A stretch of DNA of 64,000 nt from Candidatus Gastranaerophilales bacterium (lineage in GTDB: Bacteria; Cyanobacteriota; Vampirovibrionia; Gastranaerophilales; Gastranaerophilaceae). Shown piece after piece: positions 24,262-31,296 of this stretch; position 1 is the stretch's first letter; the number at the start of each line of letters is the position of its first letter. Where the stretch lies: the NCBI GenBank assembly GCA_944323695.1, contig CALUTI010000002.1:124001-188000 (forward strand), in the 5' to 3' direction. The notes beneath the pieces are model-generated. The model did not search any database. It was not told the DNA's origin and saw only the letters and a list, made by a program, of their open reading frames with translations. The position numbers and the translations under genes were made by a program.

Positions 24262-24752
24262 GCCGGCCGCCTTTTACTTCTTTTGGTCTGTTTGCTCTCA
24301 ATTTCGGTCAATTCCGGCAACGGTATAAAAAATTGCAGTTCGGAATTATGCGCCGTACCTTCAAAATTTTTATAATTTCCTACCTGTATAGCTTTACCGA
24401 CACGGATTTTATAAATCTTTTTGTCAATCTTGAAATACAGATAATCACCAACCCGCAATTTGGAAAAAATAGCGCCGTTTACCCCTACTTCATTAGTTTT
24501 TAGCATTATATGGGTTTTGGATTTTAAAAATTTCCACAATGAAAATTTATAATTAGCCGGGTTGTATATAAGTTTTCCGATTAATTTTTTTTCATTTCCA
24601 AAAACTTTATAAAATTCCGTAGAATAACAATCAGTAACCGCGGTTATTTTATAGCCGTCAAAATTAAGTTTACGGATTTCACGCGCTAAAATTTCGTTTT
24701 CGGTAACTTCAAATTTATATTCTTTTCCGTTTATTATTCTAATTTCTTCCAT
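24258..24752 (-). CDS. Hypothetical phage protein (164 aa)
   Basis: 164 residues, strand-rich, with F-S-K-L-R-V-G-D-Y-L-Y-F-K-I-D (about 96-110), which recalls small beta-barrel domains, and a basic C-terminus (R-S-K-R-R-P-A). No family is recognised. It is coupled by four-base overlap to the methyltransferase and may help it; this is only a position-based idea. Confidence 0.5.
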   Translation of the reverse strand: MEEIRIINGKEYKFEVTENEILAREIRKLNFDGYKITAVTDCYSTEFYKVFGNEKKLIGKLIYNPANYKFSLWKFLKSKTHIMLKTNEVGVNGAIFSKLRVGDYLYFKIDKKIYKIRVGKAIQVGNYKNFEGTAHNSELQFFIPLPELTEIESKQTKRSKRRPA

Positions 24753-25014
24753 TTTCTAAAACTTCCTTAAAGTGGTTGTAAAATATGCACATTGCTACTC
24801 TAAAATTGGTTTTAGTAGTCGGGATTGTGATTTTATAAGATAGGTTGTTTAAATAAACTTTTACGGTATTTCTTGATATTTTTAGATTTTTTGCAATTTC
24901 TGAAATGTCAAAGCCTAATGCGATATTTTTAAGCGTTTCTAATTCTCTTTTGCTTAAATCCTTTTCAAGTATTTTGTTTAATTCTTTACCCTCTAAAAAT
25001 GCCTTAATGTTCAT
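24739..25014 (-). CDS. LuxR/GerE-type helix-turn-helix protein
   Basis: 91 residues containing a GerE-type DNA-binding domain: L-S-K-R-E-L-E-T-L-K-N-I-A-L-G (20-34), I-S-E-I-A-K-N-L-K-I-S, then N-T-V-K-V-Y-L-N-N-L. There is no receiver or autoinducer domain. It could control timing of early or late phage transcription, similar to small single-domain regulators in other phages. The ATG at 25014 follows the SSB gene by 33 bases. Confidence 0.75.
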   Translation of the reverse strand: MNIKAFLEGKELNKILEKDLSKRELETLKNIALGFDISEIAKNLKISRNTVKVYLNNLSYKITIPTTKTNFRVAMCIFYNHFKEVLENGRN

Positions 25015-25047
25015 TTTCCGCCCTATCTTCCAAAATTTGGAATTTTT

Positions 25048-25377
25048 TTAATCCTCTTTTTTGTTTGAAATTTTTATTTCATTTATCAAAATATAAGTTT
25101 TGGCTATATCCTGGCCGGATTCGTCTTTAAATACGTCTTTTTCCAAAGTGCCTTCTATAAAAACTAAAGCCCCTTTTTTTGCTACTTCGCCTATAAATTC
25201 CGCTTTACTACCCCAAGCACGGGCGGTATGCCATGTAACTACTTCTTTTTCTTGTTTTTTACTCCATTTATTGACGCCTATAGAAATAGTTACCGTTTTA
25301 TTGCCCGATTCAAAGTATTTCATTTGCGGGGCGTCGCCCAGCCGGCCGCTTAATGTTACTGTGTTGATGTCTGCCAT
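25048..25377 (-). CDS. ssb: Single-stranded DNA-binding protein
   Basis: 109 residues of the OB-fold SSB family: V-T-L-S-G-R-L-G-D-A-P (7-17), T-V-T-I-S-I-G-V-N, W-H-T-A-R-A-W-G and L-V-F-I-E-G-T-L. It is shorter than the usual 170 or so and has no acidic D-D-I-P-F tail for partner binding. In phage replication it coats single strands beside the initiator and loader. Directly adjacent to the upstream gene. Confidence 0.92.
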   Translation of the reverse strand: MADINTVTLSGRLGDAPQMKYFESGNKTVTISIGVNKWSKKQEKEVVTWHTARAWGSKAEFIGEVAKKGALVFIEGTLEKDVFKDESGQDIAKTYILINEIKISNKKED

Positions 25378-25647
25378 TTATTCTTTATCCTTTCCGCGGT
25401 CTTCATAGCCGCTAACTTCGTTTAAATAACTCCATAAAATAGCTTTTAAAGCCGGTATAAACCTTTTATCCACCTTTGAGTTTTCTTTTAAATATTCACC
25501 TATTGCGCACTGGGAATAAAACAAAGATGTTATACCAACCCAGCCCGCCGATTTTTCCGGGAATTGGTCTATAAAATATTGATTAAATTTTTTCAAATTC
25601 CCGATTATTTCTTTATTTTCTCGGTATGTTTTGATATTTATTACCAC
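25378..25647 (-). CDS. Hypothetical phage protein (89 aa)
   Basis: 89 residues, helical, with no recognised family. It uses GTG at 25647, preceded by AAGGGGGCG, and this start lies inside the stop region of the helicase-loader gene (seven-base overlap). It sits between loader and SSB in the replication group. Confidence 0.55.
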   Translation of the reverse strand: MVINIKTYRENKEIIGNLKKFNQYFIDQFPEKSAGWVGITSLFYSQCAIGEYLKENSKVDKRFIPALKAILWSYLNEVSGYEDRGKDKE

Positions 25648-26438
25648 TTGCGCCCCCTTAATGATTCGCCTTTAAAATTAATCGCAAGGCCGCAAATGTC
25701 TTTAAGACGGTCTAAAACCGCGCCCCAATCCTCAATTTTTCTTAAACGTTCCAACATTTCAGGATTAGCCGTAAAACCTGCCGGTACTTCATAGTTTAAG
25801 AGTGTATCAATTATTCTGTATGCAATTTCTTTACGGCGGTCGGTATAGTTTTCGCGCCCAATATCATCAATCACTACAAAATCAAACTTTACTAACCACA
25901 TAAGAAGCGGGTATATATCGCCGTTATGTTCTGCACTGTATTTTAAAAATCTTTCCATTAAAGCCGAAAAGGTAACAAACAGAACATTAAAACCGCGTTT
26001 TATTAATTCATTACACACCGCCGCCAGCATTGATGTTTTGCCCGTACCGGGCTTGCCTGTTAAAAATATGCCGGGCATTTCACCTTTTTTAAAATTTTGT
26101 GCATATTGCAAAAGTTTTTTAAGTTCTTTTTCGTTGCCGTATTCTTCAGCCTTGGTTTGCAGATTTTCAAAAGTTTTCTTTTTGAAGTACGGTGTTATTA
26201 AAGAGTTTTCAAAAAGTTTGTCTAACTTTTCTTTTTTCTCTTTAGCTTCAATACTTGCTTTTTCTCGTTCTTCCCGTAACTTTAAACAATTACATGCCGG
26301 CGCCTGAACTCTTAAAATTTTTTCTTCCGGCTTGCCTTCAAAAAGTTTATATTCAATTCTTTTGTATTCCTTGCCGCAATATTTACATTTGTCTAATTTT
26401 TCAATATCACTGTTAAGGATTTCATTAATTTTCTGCAT
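25641..26438 (-). CDS. DnaC-like replicative helicase loader
   Basis: 265 residues. An N-terminal zinc site is likely (C18/C21 and C49/C51), followed by a DnaC-type AAA+ ATPase with Walker A G-K-P-G-T-G-K-T (128-135), Walker B V-V-I-D-D-I-G (188-194) and the helical lid with A-N-P-E-M-L. DnaC-like loaders put DnaB helicase on the phage origin. The start overlaps the initiator gene stop by one base. No phage helicase is seen, so host DnaB is the likely partner. Confidence 0.85.
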   Translation of the reverse strand: MQKINEILNSDIEKLDKCKYCGKEYKRIEYKLFEGKPEEKILRVQAPACNCLKLREEREKASIEAKEKKEKLDKLFENSLITPYFKKKTFENLQTKAEEYGNEKELKKLLQYAQNFKKGEMPGIFLTGKPGTGKTSMLAAVCNELIKRGFNVLFVTFSALMERFLKYSAEHNGDIYPLLMWLVKFDFVVIDDIGRENYTDRRKEIAYRIIDTLLNYEVPAGFTANPEMLERLRKIEDWGAVLDRLKDICGLAINFKGESLRGRKW

Positions 26439-27541
26439 TAATCTTCACTCCATACGGGTATACCCAAATCAAAACCGTCATTTTGGGAATCTTCATTTTT
26501 TACAAATGAATCATATTCACCGTTTAAAATACCTGCCCAGCCCCCCTCGTTAATCAACCATTTTAAAGTTGCGGGCGCATTGGTAAATTTTAATTTTGAA
26601 AACTTTTTTATAATTTCCGGCAATTTTTCTAAAAAATCGGGATTATCTGCGGAAATTTCAATTAATTTGTTAATTTTGAAATTATCTAAATAACATCTTT
26701 TTTTATCAAAATTTTTCTCATATTCTTTTTTAAATTTTTCTACTATCGGATTATTAAAATATGGGTCAAAATTTTTTGCACCTTCTTTTTTTTCTTCCCC
26801 TATAAGAGAAATGTCTTTAATACATGTCTTTATATTGTCTTTAATAATGTCTTTAGGTGTGTTCGTATTGCTGTCGCTGTCTGTATTTTCGGATTGTCCT
26901 TGTAACCGTGGTGGTGACAAAATTTCATTTTTTGTAACCGTGGCGGTTACATCGTTGTAACCGTGGTGGTTACAATTTTCAAAATTTGTAACCGTGGTGG
27001 TTACTTCGTTATTTTCTGTTTGGTTACTATTTGTAACCATAGTGGTTTGCATTTTGTAACCACCATTGTTACAATCTATATTGCATTCTTGGTTACAGTT
27101 TGTAACCGCGGGGGTTACATCTTCAAAATTATTTATGTCACATTCTTGGTTACTATTTGTAACCGTGGCGGTTACATTCCCCCTAAACTGCAAGCCTTTT
27201 AATTCGTTAAAATTATCTTCATTAAAATGCTTGTTTAATTTAACCTTCCAAGTATCAAAATGCTTATTTAGCATAAATTCATCATTACCGCGGTCAATAA
27301 TTACATTTTTAGCAACCAAGCTATCTAAAGCCCTGTCTATGTGTTGCCTGTGCATTCCGATTAAACCAAAACGGGCTTTAGGTTTGATAATAGCCGCTTT
27401 GTAGTTAAATCCGTATGATAAGCGGATAACCAAAAATATTAAGGCTCTTTCGCGATTGTTAAAATCTCTAAAAATGATGTTATCAAACAAATTATTAGCA
27501 ATTTTTACATAGCCGTTTTTTATTTTAACCTCAACACTCAT
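26438..27541 (-). CDS. Phage replication initiator, lambda O-like, with origin iterons inside the gene
   Basis: 367 residues. Residues 1-115 form a winged-helix domain as in replication protein O: G-Y-V-K-I-A-N-N-L-F-D-N, R-D-F-N-N-R-E-R-A-L-I-F-L-V-I-R-L-S-Y-G, and G-M-H-R-Q-H-I-D-R-A-L. The middle (about 122-215) is low complexity and coded by iterons, giving repeated V-T-A-T-V-T peptides. The C-terminal part (about 250-350) is helical and would bind the loader. As in lambda, the origin lies inside the initiator gene. It begins one base into the previous gene (TAATG). Confidence 0.85.
   Translation of the reverse strand: MSVEVKIKNGYVKIANNLFDNIIFRDFNNRERALIFLVIRLSYGFNYKAAIIKPKARFGLIGMHRQHIDRALDSLVAKNVIIDRGNDEFMLNKHFDTWKVKLNKHFNEDNFNELKGLQFRGNVTATVTNSNQECDINNFEDVTPAVTNCNQECNIDCNNGGYKMQTTMVTNSNQTENNEVTTTVTNFENCNHHGYNDVTATVTKNEILSPPRLQGQSENTDSDSNTNTPKDIIKDNIKTCIKDISLIGEEKKEGAKNFDPYFNNPIVEKFKKEYEKNFDKKRCYLDNFKINKLIEISADNPDFLEKLPEIIKKFSKLKFTNAPATLKWLINEGGWAGILNGEYDSFVKNEDSQNDGFDLGIPVWSED
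26902..27175. repeat. Eight palindromic 17-bp iterons, candidate phage replication origin
   Basis: Consensus GTAACCGTGGYGGTTAC, itself an inverted repeat of GTAACC. Copies at 26902, 26934, 26957, 26988, 27033 (degenerate), 27056, 27102 and 27159, each 17 bp. Extra half sites GGTTAC lie at 27022, 27091 and 27148. Spacing is irregular, which argues against CRISPR. They lie in the linker-coding part of the O-like gene, just as lambda iterons do. Confidence 0.82.
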
Positions 27542-27714
27542 TAGCCGGCCACCTCGATAATGTCAGCTAAAATAACTGCTACAAAATAATAAGCAAAGAA
27601 GAAAATAACCCCTATAATTGCTTGTATCTGTAATTTGATAAATTCGCCCCATGTTACTCTCTTTTCCAAAACACTAAACGGGCAAACAGTGTTTAAAAAA
27701 TTTCTCTTTCTCAT
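27541..27714 (-). CDS. Small membrane protein (57 aa)
   Basis: 57 residues with one strongly hydrophobic segment (about 31-53, I-G-V-I-F-F-F-A-Y-Y-F-V) after a basic N-terminus. ATG 27714 has AGGAG eight bases upstream and its stop overlaps the initiator start (TAATG), so it is very likely translated. Single-pass membrane protein; it could be an exclusion or host-takeover factor, but nothing shows which. Confidence 0.65.
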   Translation of the reverse strand: MRKRNFLNTVCPFSVLEKRVTWGEFIKLQIQAIIGVIFFFAYYFVAVILADIIEVAG

Positions 27715-27732
27715 TGTGTGAACTCCTGATTT

Positions 27733-27864
27733 TTATTTGTTATCAACATTTAGTAGCTCATAGATAAATTGGGCTATTAGATTTTTAGATTCTTCTTCAT
27801 TGCTTATCCTGATATCTACTTGCACCCCGTCAATAACTAAACTTTTTAAAAGCGTTGAACTCAT
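27733..27864 (-). CDS. Small phage protein (43 aa)
   Basis: 43 residues, acidic and helical at the C-terminus. The ATG at 27864 overlaps the stop of the ribbon-helix-helix gene (ATGA), a typical coupled arrangement. No family recognised. Confidence 0.55.
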   Translation of the reverse strand: MSSTLLKSLVIDGVQVDIRISNEEESKNLIAQFIYELLNVDNK

Positions 27865-28055
27865 GCCGGAAAACCTTTTTGTAAAAGGGGTGTAGCACTT
27901 TTAGAATGTAAAGTTAAATCATTGCTTAATTCTTTATAAACAACCTCGGTTATTAATTTACGTAAGTACAAAGACCGCGCAACATCCCCGCGAACGCTGT
28001 CAATAATTTTTACAACATCCGGCGTTAAACCAACACTAATAGTTTTTTTTGCCAT
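27861..28055 (-). CDS. Ribbon-helix-helix (CopG/Arc-like) regulator
   Basis: 64 residues starting at ATG 28055, chosen because AGGAAAGAG precedes it; an upstream in-frame start at 28091 would add an unlikely N-terminus. K-K-T-I-S-V-G-L is the DNA-contacting strand, followed by P-D-V-V-K-I-I-D-S-V and a second helix. First gene of the leftward early operon, opposite the repressor, the place of a Cro-like protein. It may repress its own promoter through the palindrome just upstream. Confidence 0.75.
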   Translation of the reverse strand: MAKKTISVGLTPDVVKIIDSVRGDVARSLYLRKLITEVVYKELSNDLTLHSKSATPLLQKGFPA

Positions 28056-28099
28056 TTCTTGCTCTTTCCTTTCCAACACAAAGTAACGCAATGTAAAGC

Positions 28100-28111
28100 G
28101 TAAATATTTAC
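28100..28111. promoter_or_regulatory. 12-bp palindrome, candidate operator for the ribbon-helix-helix protein
   Basis: GTAAATATTTAC is a perfect 12-bp palindrome 45 bp ahead of the regulator start, within a row of GTAA repeats (28083 onwards). Small RHH proteins often bind short palindromes in their own promoters. Confidence 0.45.
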
Positions 28112-28171
28112 ACTTTTTGCTTGTTTGTGTTAATATGTAATTAAATAAATTAAATAAATTAAATTATCTTG

Positions 28172-28200
28172 TTGACATAATATTATCAAAATGTTTATTT
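28172..28200 (+). promoter_or_regulatory. Candidate repressor maintenance promoter
   Basis: TTGACA at 28172-28177 with TTATTT at 28195-28200, 17 bp apart, reads toward the repressor. The -10 is poor, as is usual for maintenance promoters that need activation. It overlaps the leftward promoter and an ATAATATTAT palindrome. Confidence 0.45.
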
Positions 28201-28208
28201 TTTGTCAA
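28180..28208 (-). promoter_or_regulatory. Leftward early promoter of the prophage
   Basis: On the minus strand TTGACA (28208-28203), a 17-bp spacer and TAATAT (28185-28180) make a near-consensus sigma70 promoter aimed at the early operon. The -10 lies in the palindrome ATAATATTAT flanked by TTGA and TCAA, which would let the repressor block it. Confidence 0.7.
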
Positions 28209-28254
28209 TAGGTATAAACAATTTTTATTTTTTTTAACTATAAAGGCGGTAAAA

Positions 28255-28932
28255 ATGCTTACTATTAAAGAATTATTAGACGAGTTACAAACATTAACAA
28301 ATTTAAAAATAACCCAAACAGATATAGCAAATGCGCTTGGTACTACAAGGTCAAATATAAGTTTACGTGTAAAAAATAAAAGCATGGCAACGATAGAAGA
28401 AATTAAAAAAATAATAACTTTTTTAAATCTATCTTCACCCCATAACATTATGAATATTTTGTTAAAAAAACAAAATCAATCCATATTAGAAGAAATAGAG
28501 GACGACCCCGACCAAGAAGACACTATAACATTAGACTATTACCCGGATGTTTTCGGTTCTTGCGGCGGCGGTTCTTTTGTTTTTTCTGAAAATAAACAAT
28601 CTGTCGAACTCCCAAGGAAATTTATTACAACATATAGTGGTTTTAAAAAATATTCAATTGTAAACGCCGTAGGAGATAGTATGACCCCTTACATACATGA
28701 CAGAGATAAATTAGTGATTGAGCATTGGAATGGTGAACAAATCCGCGACAATCGCGTTTATATATTCAGATTCGGGGATAATATTTTTATTAAAAGATTA
28801 GTTTTAAATATAGACCAAATTATAGTTAAATCAGACAATAAAGAATATCCCGTAAGACATATTGAAAAACAAGACGCCGCCGATTTTCAAATAATCGGGC
28901 GTATTGTTGGTATTTGGCGGGAAGAAAATTAA
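28255..28932 (+). CDS. CI/LexA-type phage repressor (HTH plus S24 peptidase)
   Basis: 225 residues. The N-terminal XRE-type HTH is at about 17-45 (T-Q-T-D-I-A-N-A-L-G-T-T-R-S-N-I-S). The C-terminal S24 domain has G-D-S-M with the nucleophile S142 and K180 in F-I-K-R. The bond C103-G104 in G-S-C-G-G is a plausible self-cleavage site, similar to the C-G site of UmuD. RecA-stimulated cleavage after DNA damage would release the leftward promoter. It is the first gene of the rightward group repressor, immunity protein, integrase. Confidence 0.9.
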   Translation: MLTIKELLDELQTLTNLKITQTDIANALGTTRSNISLRVKNKSMATIEEIKKIITFLNLSSPHNIMNILLKKQNQSILEEIEDDPDQEDTITLDYYPDVFGSCGGGSFVFSENKQSVELPRKFITTYSGFKKYSIVNAVGDSMTPYIHDRDKLVIEHWNGEQIRDNRVYIFRFGDNIFIKRLVLNIDQIIVKSDNKEYPVRHIEKQDAADFQIIGRIVGIWREEN

Positions 28933-28945
28933 AAGGCGGTATATT

Positions 28946-29431
28946 ATGGAAAATAATATTAAATCTTTAATATGGCTTTTTATATTATTAATTATTCAAA
29001 CCTTTTTAATGTTTACTATTTATTATTTCATGCCGGATTTTACAACATCATTAGACCATGTCTATCAACATCCGGGCGGGGTGTGGTTGATGTTTTTAAC
29101 TTTGATTGTATATTTTATACCTTCCATTGTTGCAATTGCGACAAAGCATAAGTATTTTTTACAAATAGTTTTATTAAATATTTTTTTAGGTTTTAGTGTT
29201 TTAGGCTGGGTAGGCGCTTTAATATGGGCTACAATCAAAACCCCCGATAAGAATAAGCAAAATTTTATTATTTGCAACATTTTGATTCAAATTTTTTCTT
29301 TTGTTTCCTTGGTTGCGTATTGCATTATAGACCATAAATTATACAACTATCAAAGAATGGACAATATCTATAATCAAAATATACAAGAAACATTAGACGC
29401 GGTAAGAACTATACAAAATTTAAGGTATTAA
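28946..29431 (+). CDS. Superinfection immunity membrane protein
   Basis: 161 residues from ATG 28946 with AAGGCGG upstream; earlier starts lie inside the repressor gene. Four hydrophobic segments (about 8-29, 45-66, 70-97, 106-127). The third has L-L-N-I-F-L-G-F-S-V-L-G-W-V-G-A-L-I-W-A, the hallmark of the superinfection immunity family (T4 Imm-like), which blocks DNA entry of a second phage at the membrane. Expressed with the repressor in the lysogen. Stop is three bases before the integrase. Confidence 0.8.
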   Translation: MENNIKSLIWLFILLIIQTFLMFTIYYFMPDFTTSLDHVYQHPGGVWLMFLTLIVYFIPSIVAIATKHKYFLQIVLLNIFLGFSVLGWVGALIWATIKTPDKNKQNFIICNILIQIFSFVSLVAYCIIDHKLYNYQRMDNIYNQNIQETLDAVRTIQNLRY

Positions 29432-29434
29432 TTA

Positions 29435-30982
29435 ATGAAAAATGCTGTATTATATGTTAGGGTTTCAACTGATGAACAAGCAAAATATGGCTATTCTATT
29501 GATATGCAACAAAATCAATGTTTTAATTTTGCTCAAAAAGAAGGGTATATAATAACAAAAACTTATATTGACGACGGGTACACCGCCCGAAACATAAACC
29601 GTCCACAATTCAAAAAACTTTTAGAAGATATAAAATATAAGAAAAATAATATTAATGCTGTTATAGTTTGGCGCTGTGATAGAATGGTTAGAAACAATGC
29701 TATTTATCATTCTGAAATAGTGCCAAAATTTGCAAAATATGGCGTTGTTTTATTGTCAGCAACCGAAAATAACGACATTAGCCCTTATGGTAGATATATA
29801 AGAAATACACAAATTAATAATGCAGAGTTAGAAAGTGATTTAACAAGCATTAGGACTATAGAAAATTTAAAAGAAAAAGCAAGGCAAGGCTATTTTCCGG
29901 GTTCTATTCCGCCCGTTGGATATATGCGCGAAAAAATAAATAAAAAAAATAGTAGCACCAGTAAAAAAATTATAAAACCAGACCCGGAAAAAGCAGGCTA
30001 CATAAAAGAAGTTTTTAAATTATATACCGCCGGATATTCTTATAAAGAAATAGCCGCAAAATTAGCAAAAATGGGCTTTACTCATAATAATAAACCTTGT
30101 AATAAAAAATTGGTAGAAAATATTTTAACCGTTTACGATATTTTTTATATTGGTAAATTCCGTTATAAAGGGGAAATCTACAACGGAAAACATGAAGCGA
30201 TTTTAACACCTGAAGAATATGCCGCATTTAAAAAAATTCGCAACCAAAATTATCGCCCAAAACAATTACGTCATAGTTTTGTATATAAAGGATTAATTAC
30301 ATGCCCTACGACTGGCCGTATATTTGTAGGTGAAAAACAAAAAGGGGCAAATAAAAGCGGGGAATATATATATTATAGATGTCACCATGCCTGCGAAAAT
30401 TGTAATAATTGCAAAAGAACAATTAAAAATGAAGTTATAGACAAGGCTGTATTAGAAATAATTAAATCAATCGATATTTCAGAAGAAAAAATGCAAGAAA
30501 TAAGAGAAGATTTAAAAGGTATAATGTATTGTAATAAAGAATTGAATGAAAAACGAAAAATGCAAATCGATACCCAATTATTAAAACTAAATAATAGACT
30601 TTCTGCATTATATGATGATAAAATAGACGGTTTAATTTCAAATGAAGTTTATATAAATAAGCGTGACACATGGCAAAATCAAATAGATGATTTAATGATA
30701 GAATTAGTCGCATTAAATAAAACACAAGCAGAAGTTTTTAAAAGAATAGAAGGAATGCTCGAACTCTGCAAAGACCTTACAAATACTTATTTGCGACATG
30801 ACAACACAAAAAAGAATATTTTGCTAAAATTGCTATGCTCGAACTTTTTTTATGACGGCTCAAAACTAACAATAACAATAAAAGAGCCGTTTAAGGCTCT
30901 TATAAAATTTGCTATTCTTAAAAATGGGGCGCCTGATGGGATTCGAACCCATGCATATCGGAACCACAATCCGAGGTCTTAA
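29435..30982 (+). CDS. Large serine integrase; its 3' end reads into the tRNA-His gene
   Basis: 515 residues. The resolvase domain begins V-L-Y-V-R-V-S-T-D-E-Q with catalytic S11; the recombinase domain (about 190-280) follows G-Y-S-Y-K-E-I-A; then a zinc-ribbon-like region (L-I-T-C-P, C-H-H-A-C-E-N-C) and a coiled coil (about 355-450). It performs attP x attB recombination. The last 18 codons lie inside the antisense of tRNA-His, and P-D-G-I-R-T-H is only tRNA sequence read as protein. The natural C-terminus probably ends near the K-E-P-F-K-A-L-I-K hairpin or differs in the free phage. Confidence 0.9.
   Translation: MKNAVLYVRVSTDEQAKYGYSIDMQQNQCFNFAQKEGYIITKTYIDDGYTARNINRPQFKKLLEDIKYKKNNINAVIVWRCDRMVRNNAIYHSEIVPKFAKYGVVLLSATENNDISPYGRYIRNTQINNAELESDLTSIRTIENLKEKARQGYFPGSIPPVGYMREKINKKNSSTSKKIIKPDPEKAGYIKEVFKLYTAGYSYKEIAAKLAKMGFTHNNKPCNKKLVENILTVYDIFYIGKFRYKGEIYNGKHEAILTPEEYAAFKKIRNQNYRPKQLRHSFVYKGLITCPTTGRIFVGEKQKGANKSGEYIYYRCHHACENCNNCKRTIKNEVIDKAVLEIIKSIDISEEKMQEIREDLKGIMYCNKELNEKRKMQIDTQLLKLNNRLSALYDDKIDGLISNEVYINKRDTWQNQIDDLMIELVALNKTQAEVFKRIEGMLELCKDLTNTYLRHDNTKKNILLKLLCSNFFYDGSKLTITIKEPFKALIKFAILKNGAPDGIRTHAYRNHNPRS
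30882..30901 (-). terminator. Hairpin at the end of the integrase, probable tRNA-His terminator
   Basis: AAGAGCC and GGCTCTT flank a 6-base loop. On the minus strand the stem is followed by TTTTATTG, so it ends the tRNA-His transcript; on + it can also stop integrase transcription. It is within the integrase coding region. Confidence 0.65.
30902..30982. other. Candidate prophage attachment junction at the tRNA-His 3' end
   Basis: The phage-host boundary must lie between the integrase C-terminal domain and the chromosomal genes beyond the tRNA. The integrase stop is inside the tRNA, and the 3' end of the tRNA (30925) faces the phage, the usual target orientation. The left att site is off the window, so the core cannot be read. 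Confidence 0.4.
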
Positions 30983-31001
30983 CCGCTTGACGACAGGCGC
31001 C
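30925..31001 (-). tRNA. tRNA-His(GTG)
   Basis: 77 nt including G-1 (31001) and an encoded CCA (30927-30925). The acceptor GCGCCTG pairs perfectly with CAGGCGC and the discriminator is C73, which pairs with G-1 as expected only for tRNA-His. The anticodon GTG is at 30967-30965 in a 7-base loop between TCGGA and TCCGA. T8, A14, GG in the D loop and the GGTTCGAATC T arm are all present. Confidence 0.97.
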
Positions 31002-31013
31002 ATCACATCTTTT

Positions 31014-31041
31014 ATATTATCACAAACATTATCTAAATCAA
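31014..31041 (-). promoter_or_regulatory. Promoter of tRNA-His
   Basis: Minus strand TTGATT (31041-31036), 16-bp spacer, TAATAT (31019-31014), 12 bases ahead of the tRNA 5' end, so transcription would start close to the mature end. Confidence 0.6.
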
Positions 31042-31101
31042 GACGTAAAAATTGGATTTATATCACAGTTTACACAAGAATGTATTCAAAATACACTCAT
31101 A

Positions 31102-31230
31102 ATGTCATTCCGAACTTGTTTCGGAATCTCTATGTCGGGAGCCCCTGAAACACCTACCGGCTTCGCCGACGGATACAGGCTCACACAACTCATTCTTCGT
31201 TGGTTCGCTTTGTAAAGTTCAGGGTGACAT
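31102..31230. repeat. REP-like intergenic palindromic element
   Basis: ATGTCATTCCGAAC at the left and GGGTGACAT at the right are partly inverted. The left part contains ATTCCGAAC-TTG-TTTCGGAAT, a strong hairpin, and CGGCTTCGCCG lies in the middle. Elements of the GTCAT-CCGAAC-TTG-TTTCGG-AATCT form are spread between genes in many bacteria. It fills the 295-base gap between tRNA-His and rpaB, which holds no supported gene. Confidence 0.6.
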
Positions 31231-31267
31231 TTAAAATGTCGTTTAGTGTAAACTGCTATATAAATCC

Positions 31268-31292
31268 ATAAAAAATCCCGCCTTGGCGGGAT
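31268..31292 (-). terminator. Intrinsic terminator of the response regulator gene
   Basis: ATCCCGCC at 31275-31282 and GGCGGGAT at 31285-31292 form an 8-bp stem; on the minus strand it is followed by a T-rich run (TTTTTATGG). Five bases after the gene stop. Confidence 0.88.
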
Positions 31293-31296
31293 CATT

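Noticed and set aside
26902-27175. CRISPR-like array
   Set aside because: Repeats are only 17 bp, spacers vary from 6 to 40 bp, half sites are present, and the whole set lies in a coding frame.
30929-30982. Conserved-looking peptide P-D-G-I-R-T-H at the integrase C-terminus
   Set aside because: It is the well-known false motif produced by translating a tRNA gene in antisense.
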